Part shown: piece by piece, positions 48,318-59,013 of the stretch
How the letters are laid out: each line of letters begins with the position of its first letter
How positions within the stretch are numbered: position 1 is the stretch's first letter
Source: Psychrobacter glacincola
GTDB lineage: Bacteria > Pseudomonadota > Gammaproteobacteria > Pseudomonadales > Moraxellaceae
Length of the DNA: 64,000 nucleotides
NCBI RefSeq assembly: GCF_904846075.1
Contig: NZ_CAJGZH010000003.1
Coordinates: 496,001-560,000 of the forward strand
Direction: 5' to 3'
The notes under the pieces: model-generated
Told to the model about the DNA's origin: nothing
The model's input: the letters and a program-made list of their open reading frames with translations, nothing else
Databases searched by the model: none
Translations under genes and position numbers: made by a program

Positions 48318-49247
48318 CTAGCGTAACTTAAACTGTTGAAATGCTTTTTTATCAATCGTTGCTTTTAAGACTAATAGTAAGCAAATAAACATGCCAATGA
48401 TAAAAAATCTAAAGAATTTTGCTAACTCTTTATCTGCTTTTTCGTTAAGTGTGCTCAACTGAGATACAAGTATTATTGGGTCATTAATATGTTGCTGACC
48501 TGACAATCTAATCGCTTCTAAATAACCATACTTAGTATCTGAGTTTTGCAATTTTTCAAAATAATCAGCAGTAGATATCTCTTCATTTGCATATTGTTGT
48601 CTAGAAATCCTTTTAAAATTTTCTATTTGTTGAACTTTCTCTTTTTCTTCAAGATCATTATCAATAACCTTAGTAAAAGCCTGTCCCCACCAGATATCTT
48701 TATCTCCATAAAAAGGAGTAGCAAAATATAAGTATATTTTTAACTCTTGTCTAGATTTCCCCATCTCCCTAGTATTGAAGTAAGAAACAACCCCTTGTTT
48801 CTCAATACTTTTATTATCAAATTGGAAGTATTTTTGTTTTGGATATAATTTAATATCACTTATATTACTTATATCAATAATGTCATATGCTGCTTCATAT
48901 AAGTAAGCTTGACTGATTGATATAGGTGGAAATAAAGCAAGTATCATCACCAAGTAAAATACATTAGCGCTATTATCATCAAATAATTCAAATCGTAGCA
49001 GTCTAATCCTTGATCGCATTATGACAAGCACTAAAATAACACTGATAATTATTGGGATAATTAAGTTCCAGACCGTATCTTTTAGAGGCCATATCCCTAG
49101 ATAGATGTCCAACATCCATCTTATGATGTTGTAGAATAAAATGGCGCCAATACTAAAACCTAAAAAAGGAAGAAAGATATAACGCATTTTTAACTTAAAC
49201 GCCTCTAAATCTAAGCGCCTCTTATCTAATGATTTCTGATGTGCCAT
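48318..49247 (-). CDS. Membrane protein paralogous to the N-terminal half of the rhomboid-like protein
   Basis: The 309-residue product aligns over its length with the non-rhomboid part of the next gene: RWMLDIYLGIWPLKD against RWLLDIYLDILPLKE, and LYPKQKYFQFDN against HYPKQKYFRVND. It has three N-terminal helices, an extracytoplasmic domain of about 150 residues with KIYLYFATPFYGDKDIWWG, and a final helix (FFRFFIIGMFICLLLVLKA). AAAGGTAGAG precedes the ATG. The DNA is more AT-rich than its surroundings. Function unknown; the pair forms an operon read leftward towards the isochorismatase-like gene. Confidence 0.8.
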   Translation of the reverse strand: MAHQKSLDKRRLDLEAFKLKMRYIFLPFLGFSIGAILFYNIIRWMLDIYLGIWPLKDTVWNLIIPIIISVILVLVIMRSRIRLLRFELFDDNSANVFYLVMILALFPPISISQAYLYEAAYDIIDISNISDIKLYPKQKYFQFDNKSIEKQGVVSYFNTREMGKSRQELKIYLYFATPFYGDKDIWWGQAFTKVIDNDLEEKEKVQQIENFKRISRQQYANEEISTADYFEKLQNSDTKYGYLEAIRLSGQQHINDPIILVSQLSTLNEKADKELAKFFRFFIIGMFICLLLVLKATIDKKAFQQFKLR

Positions 49248-49280
49248 TTATACTCTACCTTTCATTACTATGATTTAAAC

Positions 49281-49316
49281 AAAAAAAAGCGCCTCCAACA
49301 TTAAGTTAGAGGCGCT
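49281..49316 (-). terminator. Terminator after fadA
   Basis: On the minus strand AGCGCCTC and GAGGCGCT pair across a 13-base loop and are followed by T8. It separates fadBA from the membrane cassette. Confidence 0.88.
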
Positions 49317-49412
49317 CATCTTACAAGATATTAAAGCATATTAATCAACAAATATCAGCTAAGTTAATATCTACTGCTATCAATAATAAAAAAATTGATA
49401 CTCTTATGAGGT

Positions 49413-50606
<1,194 letters not shown>

Positions 50607-50832
50607 TTATTGTCAGTGTAGTCAGCCCATTTCAATGCTATTACTTCGTCAATCTCACTTGAAGTACAATACGTACCTCTGCGCTCGATTTCCTTGTACT
50701 AGCATTAAATAAAACTAACTATAATCGTACGTCTACTATTAAAGAACCTTGCTACTAAAGAGTAGTGATAAATTAATTTTTCTCAGCCTAAACAGTAAAC
50801 ATACGGCACTTCATCCTAGTAATGACTACCCG

Positions 50833-52992
50833 TTACGCTGTGGCATAAAAGGTCTCGCCTGCTGCTGCCATATCGCGAATCTTTTGCGGGGCTTCATAGG
50901 CTTTGCCAAGGTGTGCGTACTTTTCACACAGTGCCAAGTAGTTATCTAGACCCATTTGGTCGATATAACGGCAAGGACCACCGCGGAATGGCGGGAAACC
51001 AACACCCATAATCATCGCCATATCAGCTTCTGACGGCGTGCTGACGATGTTGTCTTCTAGGCAACGAACAGTTTCATTACAGAAAGCCAGCATGGTACGG
51101 TCGATAATCGCTTGATCTTCAAACGTTTGCTTGTCACTATCAGTCGTGGTTTTCAATAGCTCATAAGTGGCTTCATCGGCAACTTTCTTTGGCTTGCCGC
51201 GCTTGTCCATTTCATACTTATAGAAACCAACGCCGTTTTTCTGACCTAAGCGTTTGTTTTCATATAAAAGCTCAATAGCGCCTTTATAATCAGGCTTCAT
51301 GCGGTCAGGGAAACCTTCTGCCATGACTTCTGCGCCATGAACACCCGTATCCAAACCAACAACGTCGATTAGATAAGCAGGACCCATCGGCCAGCCGAAT
51401 TTTTCCATGACTTTATCGACATGAGCAAAATCAGCACCTTGCTTGAGGAGCAAATCAAATGCACCAAAGTATGGGAACAACACACGGTTCACTAAGAAAC
51501 CTGGGCAGTCATTAACCACAACTGGCACTTTGCCCATTTTAGACGCTAGCGCAACAGTGGTCGCAATCGCTTCTTCAGAGGATTTCTCACCGCGGATAAC
51601 TTCAACCAATGGCATACGGTGTACTGGGTTAAAGAAATGCATACCAACGAAGTTTTCTGGACGCTCAAGTGCTTCAGCCAAGAAAGTAATAGAAATCGTT
51701 GACGTATTTGAGGCTAAGATACAATCATCTTTTACTAAGCCTTCAACTTCTTTTAGTACCGCACGCTTCACGTTTGGATTTTCTACAACGGCTTCGATAA
51801 CGATGTCAGTTTCAGCAAAGTCCCCATAGTTCAAGGTAGGACGGATACGGCTTAAGGTTTCGCCCATTTTTGCTGGGGTCATTTTGCCGCGATCGACCAT
51901 TTTTCCAAGTAACTTGCTGGCTTCGCCCATACCAAGGTCTAATTGCTCAGACTTGATGTCTTTCATGATGATTGGCAAGCCTTTGCTGGCTGCTTGATAA
52001 GCGATACCGCCGCCCATGATGCCTGCGCCTAGTACGGCCGCTTCATTGATTTCATGTGCTTTTTTGCTATGCTGCTTGGCTAATTTTTTAACCAACTGAT
52101 CGCTTAAGAACAGACCAACCAAGCTTTCTGCTTGTGGCGTTTTAGCTGCTTTTGCAAAACCTGCGGCTTCTACTTCGATCGCTTTATCACGTGGTAAGTT
52201 AACGTGTTTTTCCATCGCAGCGATAGCAAGTGCTGGCGCAGGATATTGTTTAGGATTGGCTTTGGCAAAGATCATACCTTTGGCACTGTTAAATGCCATC
52301 GCTTGCTCAAGCTGATTTAATTTAACAGGAACGAGTTTCTCTTCACGCTTCGCTTGCCAATCAAGCTCACCTGAGATACATTTTTTGACTAGATCAATCG
52401 CAGCATCTTGCAAGTCATCTGCAGCAACAGTCGCATCAACCAAGCCTAGTTTCAGGGCATCAAGTGGTTTTTTTGGTGTACCAGTCGCAATCAGCTCAAG
52501 CGCATTATCGATACCAATCACACGCGTAGTACGAACCGTACCACCAAAACCTGGGAAGATACCCAGTTGGGTTTCTGGTAGACCGATGATGGCTTTGTCG
52601 CTCATGACACGATATTCACAAACCAAGGTCATCTCACAACCACCGCCAAGCGCCGCGCCATTGATAGCCGCTACTTTCGGGAAAGGCAGATCTTCAAAGC
52701 GGTTAAAGGCGTCATTGATACCTACGACCCAATCTTTAATCTCGCTTTCTGGCTTTTTAAAAGAGCCAACGAATTCTGTGATATCAGCGCCAGCGATAAA
52801 GACGCCTTTGCCTGAGGTCACGATTAAACCTTTGACGTCGTCGGCTTTTTCTAAAGCAGTAACCGCTTCACCAAATTGCTTATTGGTTTCAGCATCAAAC
52901 TTATTCACGCTCTCATTTTCGGCGTTGTACTGCATATTGGCGATGCCATCCTCTAGCATTGTCACTGTGATGCGATTTCCTTGGTATACCAT
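50833..52992 (-). CDS. fadB: Fatty acid oxidation complex alpha subunit
   Basis: The 719-residue FadB joins an enoyl-CoA hydratase/isomerase domain (about 1-190, with [34 protein letters not shown] and [17 protein letters not shown]) to a 3-hydroxyacyl-CoA dehydrogenase (about 310-719, with [18 protein letters not shown] as the NAD site, [26 protein letters not shown] and [16 protein letters not shown]). Both hydratase glutamates are visible. AAGGAG precedes the ATG. It is the first gene of fadBA. Length and order match the aerobic FadB type rather than FadJ. Confidence 0.97.
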   Translation of the reverse strand: MVYQGNRITVTMLEDGIANMQYNAENESVNKFDAETNKQFGEAVTALEKADDVKGLIVTSGKGVFIAGADITEFVGSFKKPESEIKDWVVGINDAFNRFEDLPFPKVAAINGAALGGGCEMTLVCEYRVMSDKAIIGLPETQLGIFPGFGGTVRTTRVIGIDNALELIATGTPKKPLDALKLGLVDATVAADDLQDAAIDLVKKCISGELDWQAKREEKLVPVKLNQLEQAMAFNSAKGMIFAKANPKQYPAPALAIAAMEKHVNLPRDKAIEVEAAGFAKAAKTPQAESLVGLFLSDQLVKKLAKQHSKKAHEINEAAVLGAGIMGGGIAYQAASKGLPIIMKDIKSEQLDLGMGEASKLLGKMVDRGKMTPAKMGETLSRIRPTLNYGDFAETDIVIEAVVENPNVKRAVLKEVEGLVKDDCILASNTSTISITFLAEALERPENFVGMHFFNPVHRMPLVEVIRGEKSSEEAIATTVALASKMGKVPVVVNDCPGFLVNRVLFPYFGAFDLLLKQGADFAHVDKVMEKFGWPMGPAYLIDVVGLDTGVHGAEVMAEGFPDRMKPDYKGAIELLYENKRLGQKNGVGFYKYEMDKRGKPKKVADEATYELLKTTTDSDKQTFEDQAIIDRTMLAFCNETVRCLEDNIVSTPSEADMAMIMGVGFPPFRGGPCRYIDQMGLDNYLALCEKYAHLGKAYEAPQKIRDMAAAGETFYATA

Positions 52993-53023
52993 TTGGAACT
53001 CCTTGCTATATAACGAAAGCTAC

Positions 53024-53053
53024 GTTTTAAAATTAAAAGTTTTAAAATTAAAG
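53024..53053. repeat. 15-bp tandem duplication in the fadB leader
   Basis: GTTTTAAAATTAAAA and GTTTTAAAATTAAAG lie head to tail, 14 of 15 bases identical, about 30 bases before the fadB ATG on the minus strand. Confidence 0.8.
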
Positions 53054-53534
53054 TACATAGCCAGTTATTGTTAGAAAAACGAGTAATAACACTGCCAAGA
53101 TACTGTGTTATAAAGTCAGTATAGAGTAAGCAGTGAAGATGTCTTTATTATCCAGCGCTCATGGTTATATATTCATTTTTTATGCTTAATATTACCGCGT
53201 TAGCACAAGTGAATACGGCGCTTCATTTATATATATTGTGACCAGTACTGATATTGAACATACTAACATTAAAAATATGGACTGAGAGTTGAGCAAATTT
53301 TTCGCTGAAATAAGCACGCAAACCTCTAGCCCTGAATCATCAGATCATTTTTACGCCAATTAGTGTAGGGGATTATGCCCCTAACTGTCACAAGCTAATA
53401 CCATACTCGCAAGTCACTCTTAAATCAGCAGCAGCCCTTTACCTGACTAGTAATGTGCTTTAAGTGACGGTTTGTATACTGAAATTGTATACTAAAAATT
53501 CGTCTTTTAAAGATTATAATGACAGATGCCTATC

Positions 53535-53563
53535 GTCACACGCCGTCACACGCCGTCACACGC
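53535..53563. repeat. Tandem 10-bp repeat, 2.9 copies
   Basis: GTCACACGCC is repeated from 53535 to 53563, the last copy one base short. It lies in the 783-base fadB-ispA gap, in which no gene was recognised apart from the ispA promoter. Confidence 0.85.
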
Positions 53564-53690
53564 TTAACTTGGTTCTTTATCAAAACATATCCACTGATTA
53601 AGTTAAATCACCAATACGTAACGAGGGCTTGTTGCATTATTTCGGTGTACTTAATCGAATTTTTAACAGTAAGCTGCCAAAAATATGGCA

Positions 53691-53719
53691 TTGATGATGC
53701 TCAGCCCATAAGCTATATA
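53691..53719 (+). promoter_or_regulatory. Candidate promoter of ispA
   Basis: TTGATG (53691-53696), a 17-base spacer and TATATA (53714-53719), 56 bases before the ispA ATG. A shifted TATAAT two bases on is also possible. Confidence 0.45.
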
Positions 53720-53775
53720 ATCTATCATGCTACACTAGCGATATTTTTATTATTCACCTGATAAATGGTTGGGTT

Positions 53776-54879
53776 ATGACTGTTTCTTCTACGCCAAGCT
53801 TTATACCTGAAAGCCTTATACCTTCAAGACTTGTATCTTTTACTAGCTTTAATAACAACACCGAGCAATTTCACAGTGCCGTGCGCGCGCAACTTAGCCA
53901 AGATATCGACGTGTTATTTGCTTATGCTGAGCTACCAAGCCCGTTGATTGATGCCTGCCGTTATGTGATGACCGGTCAAGGTAAATTGGTGCGTCCACTA
54001 TTGGTTGCCAGTGCCTTTGACAGTGTTAATCAAAGCAATGCTAATGCCAATGAAAATACAGATAAAAGCACTGATAATAGAAACAGTATGGCTAACGCTG
54101 ATGGTTTGGAAGCTCTATTAGAAAACGACTCCGATTATGATATGGCGCGCCGTGCAGCATTGGCGGTAGAGCTGCTACATACTTATTCGTTGGTGCATGA
54201 TGATCTGCCCTGTATGGACGATGATGACTTGCGCCGTGGTCAGCCAACGGCGCATATCGTCTTTGAAGAATCAACCGCCCTACTCGCTGGCGACGTATTG
54301 CAAACATTAGCCTTTGAAGTATTGACCGCAGAGCTGCCCACTTTTGCACCCTTTGATTCAGCCATCTCAAGCCAGCTTATCGCAATATTTGCACCACGTG
54401 CACGGCGTATGGTTTCTGGTCAAATGCTTGACCTGAATGCTGAGGCTAGTACTAATATTTCACAAGGCGATCTAGAAGCTATTCACCGTGATAAAACCGG
54501 CGCATTGATTGAAGCCGCTATGCTTATGGGCGGCATCTGTGCTGGTGCGACCGCTCCACAGCGTATGGCATTACAAGAGTGCGCCCAGCATATTGGTCTC
54601 GCCTTTCAAGTACAAGACGATATCTTAGATGTGACGACTAGCACCGATACGCTTGGCAAACCTGCTGGCAGCGATGAAAAATTAGACAAATCCACCTATG
54701 TGAAATTGATGGGTGTCGAAGACGCGACCAGCTATGCGCAATCGCTATTTAATGACGGACGCACAGCCATCATTCGTGAACTGAGTCGTCATGAATCAAG
54801 CAGTAGCGAGCTTGGCAATGACGCAAACAATGATGCTTTACTGGCATTAATAGAATGGCTATGGGCACGTAAAAAATAG
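53776..54879 (+). CDS. ispA: Polyprenyl synthetase, farnesyl-diphosphate-synthase type
   Basis: IspA condenses IPP with DMAPP and GPP to farnesyl diphosphate. The first Asp-rich motif is in SLVHDDLPCMDDDDLRRGQP and the second in AFQVQDDILDVTTS; GQGKLVRPLLV and ARRMVSGQMLDL complete the family pattern. Between DSV and YDMARRA an Asn/Asp-rich insert of about 40 residues is unlike E. coli IspA and is probably a disordered loop. The small residue spacing before the first motif suits a short-chain product. No clear Shine-Dalgarno at the ATG. dxs is not adjacent. Confidence 0.9.
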   Translation: MTVSSTPSFIPESLIPSRLVSFTSFNNNTEQFHSAVRAQLSQDIDVLFAYAELPSPLIDACRYVMTGQGKLVRPLLVASAFDSVNQSNANANENTDKSTDNRNSMANADGLEALLENDSDYDMARRAALAVELLHTYSLVHDDLPCMDDDDLRRGQPTAHIVFEESTALLAGDVLQTLAFEVLTAELPTFAPFDSAISSQLIAIFAPRARRMVSGQMLDLNAEASTNISQGDLEAIHRDKTGALIEAAMLMGGICAGATAPQRMALQECAQHIGLAFQVQDDILDVTTSTDTLGKPAGSDEKLDKSTYVKLMGVEDATSYAQSLFNDGRTAIIRELSRHESSSSELGNDANNDALLALIEWLWARKK

Positions 54880-54965
54880 CCAAAAATTAAATAGGCGTGT
54901 AAAAATAGCCCTATATACAACATGCTAAATCTTTTAATCAGCAAAAATAGCAAAGGGTGGTAAAC

Positions 54966-55784
54966 ATGGATAGTGCCCCTACTCCGCGTATTTATCTAGG
55001 CACTGGCGGTTATAGCGATACCGACCTACTCGGCACGCTATATCCAACTGGCACCAAAAAAACAGACTTTTTACGGGAGTACGCCAAGCAATACGGCGCG
55101 GTCGAGATTAATAGCACCTTCTACGCGCCCATCGGACAAAAAGCCTTTGCAGGTATGGTTAATAAAGCCTATGCCGAAGCAGATAGTGAATTGAAGTTCG
55201 CGGTTAAACTGCATCAAGACTTTACTCATGCACGTAAAGGCACTAGCGATCACGCGCAAGCATTTCTTACTGCCCTCACCCCACTTATCGAAGCCAACGC
55301 TCTCGCGCCACTACTGCTGCAATTCCCACACGGCTTTGATCGTACCCGCGAGCATCGTCTATATCTGGCCAATCTCGTCAGCTGGTTTAAGGATTATCCA
55401 CTCGCTATTGAATTTCGTCATAATGGTTGGCATACCCCGCAAGTGGTCGATAGTTTTGTCAAACAAGGTCTGATTTGGTGTAGCGTCGATTATCCCAAAG
55501 TCAGCGGTCTACCGCCATCACGATTGATATTTACCGAACGCACTGGCTATCTACGACTACATGGTAATAATCTAAATTGGTGGGATGCGATGAGCGCTGC
55601 TGACCGTCATGATTATCGCTATAGCGAAGCTGAGATGAACGATTGGGCACAAGCGATTGCCAATCAGCGTCAGCACTTTGATACGCTATATATCTTCTCT
55701 CAAAATACCGTCAATGCGCATGCGTATTATAATATATCGATGTTAAGAGAGGCATTGGGTAAGTTTAGATTTGAGGTTTTGTAG
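54966..55784 (+). CDS. DUF72-family protein (YecE-like)
   Basis: A TIM-barrel-like DUF72 protein. Typical blocks are IYLGTGGYSDTDLLGTLYP, FLREYAKQYGAVEINSTFY, LLLQFPHGFDRTREH, YPLAIEFRHNGWHTP and LYIFSQNTVNAHAYYN. The family is widespread but functionally uncharacterised; Phe/Trp/His-rich blocks suggest an active site. The ATG at 54966 has AAAGGG nine bases upstream and is chosen over the GTG three codons earlier. It follows ispA closely and may be co-transcribed. Confidence 0.87.
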   Translation: MDSAPTPRIYLGTGGYSDTDLLGTLYPTGTKKTDFLREYAKQYGAVEINSTFYAPIGQKAFAGMVNKAYAEADSELKFAVKLHQDFTHARKGTSDHAQAFLTALTPLIEANALAPLLLQFPHGFDRTREHRLYLANLVSWFKDYPLAIEFRHNGWHTPQVVDSFVKQGLIWCSVDYPKVSGLPPSRLIFTERTGYLRLHGNNLNWWDAMSAADRHDYRYSEAEMNDWAQAIANQRQHFDTLYIFSQNTVNAHAYYNISMLREALGKFRFEVL

Positions 55785-55844
55785 AACAGAGTATAATTTT
55801 CTATAGAATATGAATTTATGTATAAATGAGCTATGGAGTTGTAA

Positions 55845-56579
55845 ATGATACCTAAGTACGAAAGTAATAAGTTTCAATGTCCACATTGCAATACTGTCGC
55901 TGTTCAAGAATGGTTTGATGCCCATAAAGCAGGCAGCATAACAAATAGAGTTATTAATAACCTATACCTAGACTATCGAAGTCGAGTACGCGATTATACT
56001 CAAGCAGCTATCTTAGAGTTTCTAAGCGAAATCAAAAACCCTTTCCAGTTTAGGATTTATCAATTTGTGCCAAAAGACTTTTCAGTAGCAACCTGCTCTT
56101 CATGTAATAATTTTACATTATGGGTGAACGAAGAAATTATTTATCCTAAGAAAACTACAATTCCACTACCTAATGAAGATTTAGATGAGGATATAAAATC
56201 TCTTTACTTTGAAGCTTCGACTATCTTACTGGATTCGCCTAAAGGTTCTACCGCCCTTTTGCGGCTCGCACTTCAAAAGCTATTAAAGCAAGTAGGTAAG
56301 AGTGGAAAGAATATTAATAATGATATAAAAGATTTAGTAGCAGAAGGTTTGAGTCCTAAAATACAACAAGCTTTAGACCTACTTAGAGTGATAGGTAACA
56401 ATGCTGTGCATCCTGGGCAGATAAACTTAGATGATAATATTGAAGTTGCCGAAAAATTATTTAGTATTTTAAATTTCATTGCTGATGAGTTGATTACGAA
56501 ACCAAAAGAGCTAAACAACTTATATGCAGGTTTGATTCCTTTAGATACACAAGACCATATTAAACAAAGAGATAAGTAA
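55845..56579 (+). CDS. DUF4145 protein with a zinc-finger-like CxxC pair
   Basis: The 244-residue protein starts with FQCPHCNTVAVQEW and has a second pair in VATCSSCNNFTLWVN, so the two CxxC sites (about residues 12-15 and 86-89) could bind zinc. The C-terminal half, SPKGSTALLRLALQKLLKQV and LRVIGNNAVHPGQINLDDN, is the DUF4145 helical domain, found alone or attached to restriction and other defence proteins. The gene is visibly more AT-rich than its neighbours, compatible with lateral gain. It stands alone before a terminator. Function unknown. Confidence 0.82.
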   Translation: MIPKYESNKFQCPHCNTVAVQEWFDAHKAGSITNRVINNLYLDYRSRVRDYTQAAILEFLSEIKNPFQFRIYQFVPKDFSVATCSSCNNFTLWVNEEIIYPKKTTIPLPNEDLDEDIKSLYFEASTILLDSPKGSTALLRLALQKLLKQVGKSGKNINNDIKDLVAEGLSPKIQQALDLLRVIGNNAVHPGQINLDDNIEVAEKLFSILNFIADELITKPKELNNLYAGLIPLDTQDHIKQRDK

Positions 56580-56601
56580 GGAATAAATAATTAATCAAAC
56601 C

Positions 56602-56632
56602 AAAAAAAGGACGCCTCTCAGCGTCCTTTTTT
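56602..56632. terminator. Bidirectional terminator between the DUF4145 gene and sodB
   Basis: AAAAAAGGACGC and GCGTCCTTTTTT pair around CTCTCA between convergent genes. Confidence 0.92.
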
Positions 56633-56660
56633 ATCAATCCAAATACTTAGTGGTTAAAGA

Positions 56661-57290
56661 TTACTCTTCAACGCCAGCATCTTGACCTTTATATTTAGCA
56701 TTTGCGTAGTCCCAGTTCACTAGCTTGTCTAGGAAGGTGTCAACATAGTCAGGACGACGGTTACGATAATCGATGTAGTACGCATGTTCCCACACATCAC
56801 AAGTCAATACTGCGATTTGGTCATGTGCAAGTGGTGTATCAGCATTTGCTGTTTTAGCAATTGACAGTTTGCCACCGACTTTATCAGCCACTAGCCACGC
56901 CCAACCTGAGCCGAACTGAGTCAATGCTGCGTTTTTGAACTCTTCACGGAATTTATCATAGCTACCGAAGTCTTCTTCGATTTTAGCTTTTAGATCACCA
57001 GTAGGTTCGCCGCCGCCATTGGTTGGCGTCATGCAGTTCCAGTAGAACGTGTGGTTCCATACTTGGGCTGCTTGGTTGAACATACCTTGCTTGCTGTCAT
57101 CTTTAGCAGTCGCTACGATGATTTCTGGCAATGTTTTGTTTTCTAGACCAGAACCTGGTAGCAATTCGTTGAGCTTAGTCACGTAAGCATTGTGATGCTT
57201 GTCATGATGGTATTCTAGCGTCTCGGCACTGATATGTGGCTCTAGTGCGTCTTTTGCGTATGGTAGCTCTGGTAAAGTAATGTTTGACAT
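56661..57290 (-). CDS. sodB: Fe superoxide dismutase
   Basis: SodB dismutates superoxide in the cytoplasm. The 209-residue protein begins MSNITLPELPYAKDALEPHI; AAGGAT lies at proper spacing, and an ATG 16 codons earlier was rejected. Metal ligands are the His in LEYHHDKHHNAYVTKLNE, the His in AAQVWNHTFYWNCM, the Asp in TCDVWEHAYYIDYRNRR and the final His there. The Gln in AAQVWNHTF is the Fe-SOD position. No Fur box was recognised upstream. Confidence 0.95.
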   Translation of the reverse strand: MSNITLPELPYAKDALEPHISAETLEYHHDKHHNAYVTKLNELLPGSGLENKTLPEIIVATAKDDSKQGMFNQAAQVWNHTFYWNCMTPTNGGGEPTGDLKAKIEEDFGSYDKFREEFKNAALTQFGSGWAWLVADKVGGKLSIAKTANADTPLAHDQIAVLTCDVWEHAYYIDYRNRRPDYVDTFLDKLVNWDYANAKYKGQDAGVEE

Positions 57291-57847
57291 AGTTATTTTA
57301 TCCTTGCTGTTTTTAGCCGTCATTTGATAAAAACTCATTATAGAAACTGAATTTTACGCTATTTTTACATGATAAAAAACACGATAAAATAACGGACTAA
57401 ATTGGCTGAGTTTATTGTTTGAAATGAATGTTATTGCTTAATACCATTTATTGTTTAACACAGTATCACGTATTATTATGAATCCAAAATTAACTTACTT
57501 TTGTTACTGTTTGCTCAAAAGCCAAGTGCTTGACTTCATAAGCATTTATTAACTTAATATTCACAAGCCATAAGATATCATTCACGGTAGCTTGGCGGCT
57601 ATTATAGCAACAGTGGCGACAAATATCAGTTACCAAATGTTATGGATAACACTGTTAGTATAGCCTTTGGTTGTCTATAGACTAAGCGCAGAATGCCTTG
57701 CCATGCCAATCGTGCTAGGCACTTAGCTGACTGATAAACTGATGAAACTGGCATTAAGATACCGCTATAATTTAAAAACTGATCATACTTTCAATAATGA
57801 TACTTTCACTAACCATATTCTTAATAATGACATAACGGAATAACCCT
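57291..57847. other. Divergent intergenic region between sodB and rdgB
   Basis: This 557-base AT-rich gap holds the rdgB promoter candidate at its right end and presumably the sodB promoter at its left. No gene, tRNA or strong hairpin was seen. Confidence 0.5.
57742..57771 (+). promoter_or_regulatory. Candidate promoter of rdgB
   Basis: A perfect TATAAT at 57766-57771 lies 18 bases after ATGAAA (57742-57747), about 75 bases before the rdgB ATG. The -10 is convincing, the -35 only partial. Confidence 0.4.
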
Positions 57848-58501
57848 ATGAGCACCACGAATACCTCACGATCCTCTACCCAATCGACCCCTGATAATCA
57901 ATGGGTGCTCGCCAGTAATAATAAAGGCAAACTGGCTGAGTTTAAAAGGCTGTTTGCCGAGGCAGATTTGGATGTGACGATCATCCCGCAGGGTCAGCTC
58001 AATATTGACGACGCCATCGAAGACGGGCTAAGCTTCGTAGAAAACGCTATTATTAAAGCGCGTCATGCCAGCCGTATCAGCGGAATGCCTGCGATTGCTG
58101 ATGATTCAGGACTATGTGTGCCAGTATTAGGTAATGCACCGGGGATTTACTCCGCTCGCTATGCTGGTGAGCATGGTAACGATAGTAAAAACAACGCCAA
58201 GCTCATCGCTGACTTGCAGCCTGTCCGTGATGCGCAAGCTAACGAGCCTATTAAAGGGTTATTTGTTTGCGTACTAGCGATGGTGCGCCATGCTGATGAT
58301 CCGCTACCGATTATCGCGCAAGGTCTATGGCAGGGTGAGATATTAGAGACAACGCATGGTGACGGCGGTTTTGGTTATGACCCGCTGTTTTGGTTGCCAG
58401 AGTTACAAGCTAGCGCAGCGAGCTTAAGTGCTGCCGATAAAAACCGCATCAGTCATCGTGGTCAAGCGATTCAGCAATTATTGGCGCAGTTACCGTTGTA
58501 G
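57848..58501 (+). CDS. rdgB: XTP/dITP diphosphatase
   Basis: RdgB hydrolyses non-canonical purine triphosphates (dITP, XTP) to keep them out of DNA. The 217-residue protein has a 20-residue Ser/Thr-rich N-terminal extension, then WVLASNNKGKLAEFKRLF, SFVENAIIKARHASRISGMP, AIADDSGLCVPVLGNAPGIY with SARYAG, and GDGGFGYDPLFWLPE followed by KNRISHRGQAIQQL. All substrate- and Mg-binding motifs are present. The ATG at 57848 has a weak AATAAC upstream. Confidence 0.95.
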   Translation: MSTTNTSRSSTQSTPDNQWVLASNNKGKLAEFKRLFAEADLDVTIIPQGQLNIDDAIEDGLSFVENAIIKARHASRISGMPAIADDSGLCVPVLGNAPGIYSARYAGEHGNDSKNNAKLIADLQPVRDAQANEPIKGLFVCVLAMVRHADDPLPIIAQGLWQGEILETTHGDGGFGYDPLFWLPELQASAASLSAADKNRISHRGQAIQQLLAQLPL

Positions 58502-58864
58502 ATAACCTTAAAACCTATAGTCGATTCAATTTAACCCTTTAGCTATTAATGCTGATACAAGAAAGTCTAGCGCAGAGGTACAAATCGTACTTTAAGCGAG
58601 ATTGACGATGTGGCAGATTCAAAGGGAATTGACGATAAAGAGATAATTTTTACTTTAATAAACAGATAGATTATACTGTTCTACTTTTAAAATTTTGTTG
58701 AAAGCCGTTATTTGTCTGTATAATTCACCAAAAAGCGTTATTATGCGGTGCATTAACGGTTTATGATTGATATCTGATAGCGCCTATTACTAAGATATCC
58801 GTTTCACATTTTAGTATCAGTCAGCGCCAGTGGTGACCAAAGGCGATTGCTCAAGGTACTGACT

Positions 58865-58897
58865 TTGACATTGCGCGCTATCGCTATCCCCTATTTA
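58865..58897 (+). promoter_or_regulatory. Candidate promoter of tig, with a heat-shock-like -10
   Basis: TTGACA (58865-58870) is followed after 17 bases by CCCCTATTTA, which resembles the sigma32 -10 (CCCCAT-T) more than TATAAT. It is about 115 bases before tig. A 13-base direct repeat, GTACTATTTAATC, lies at 58967-58979 and 58984-58996, in the tig leader. The rest of the 512-base rdgB-tig gap shows no gene. Confidence 0.35.
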
Positions 58898-59013
58898 TTC
58901 CAACGGCAACCCATGGTACACGCCCGTAATTTGAGGCACGGTTTGTCTATTACCATTTAACCCTAAGTACTATTTAATCAAACGTACTATTTAATCCTAA
59001 AGGTGTAATTAAC

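Noticed and set aside
52385..53074. 229-codon open frame antisense to fadB
   Set aside because: Overlaps fadB almost completely, reads as a low-complexity mirror of a conserved enzyme and has no start signals.
53535..53563. CRISPR-like array
   Set aside because: The units are only 10 bases with no spacers, so this is a simple tandem repeat. No CRISPR array or cas gene was seen anywhere in the window.
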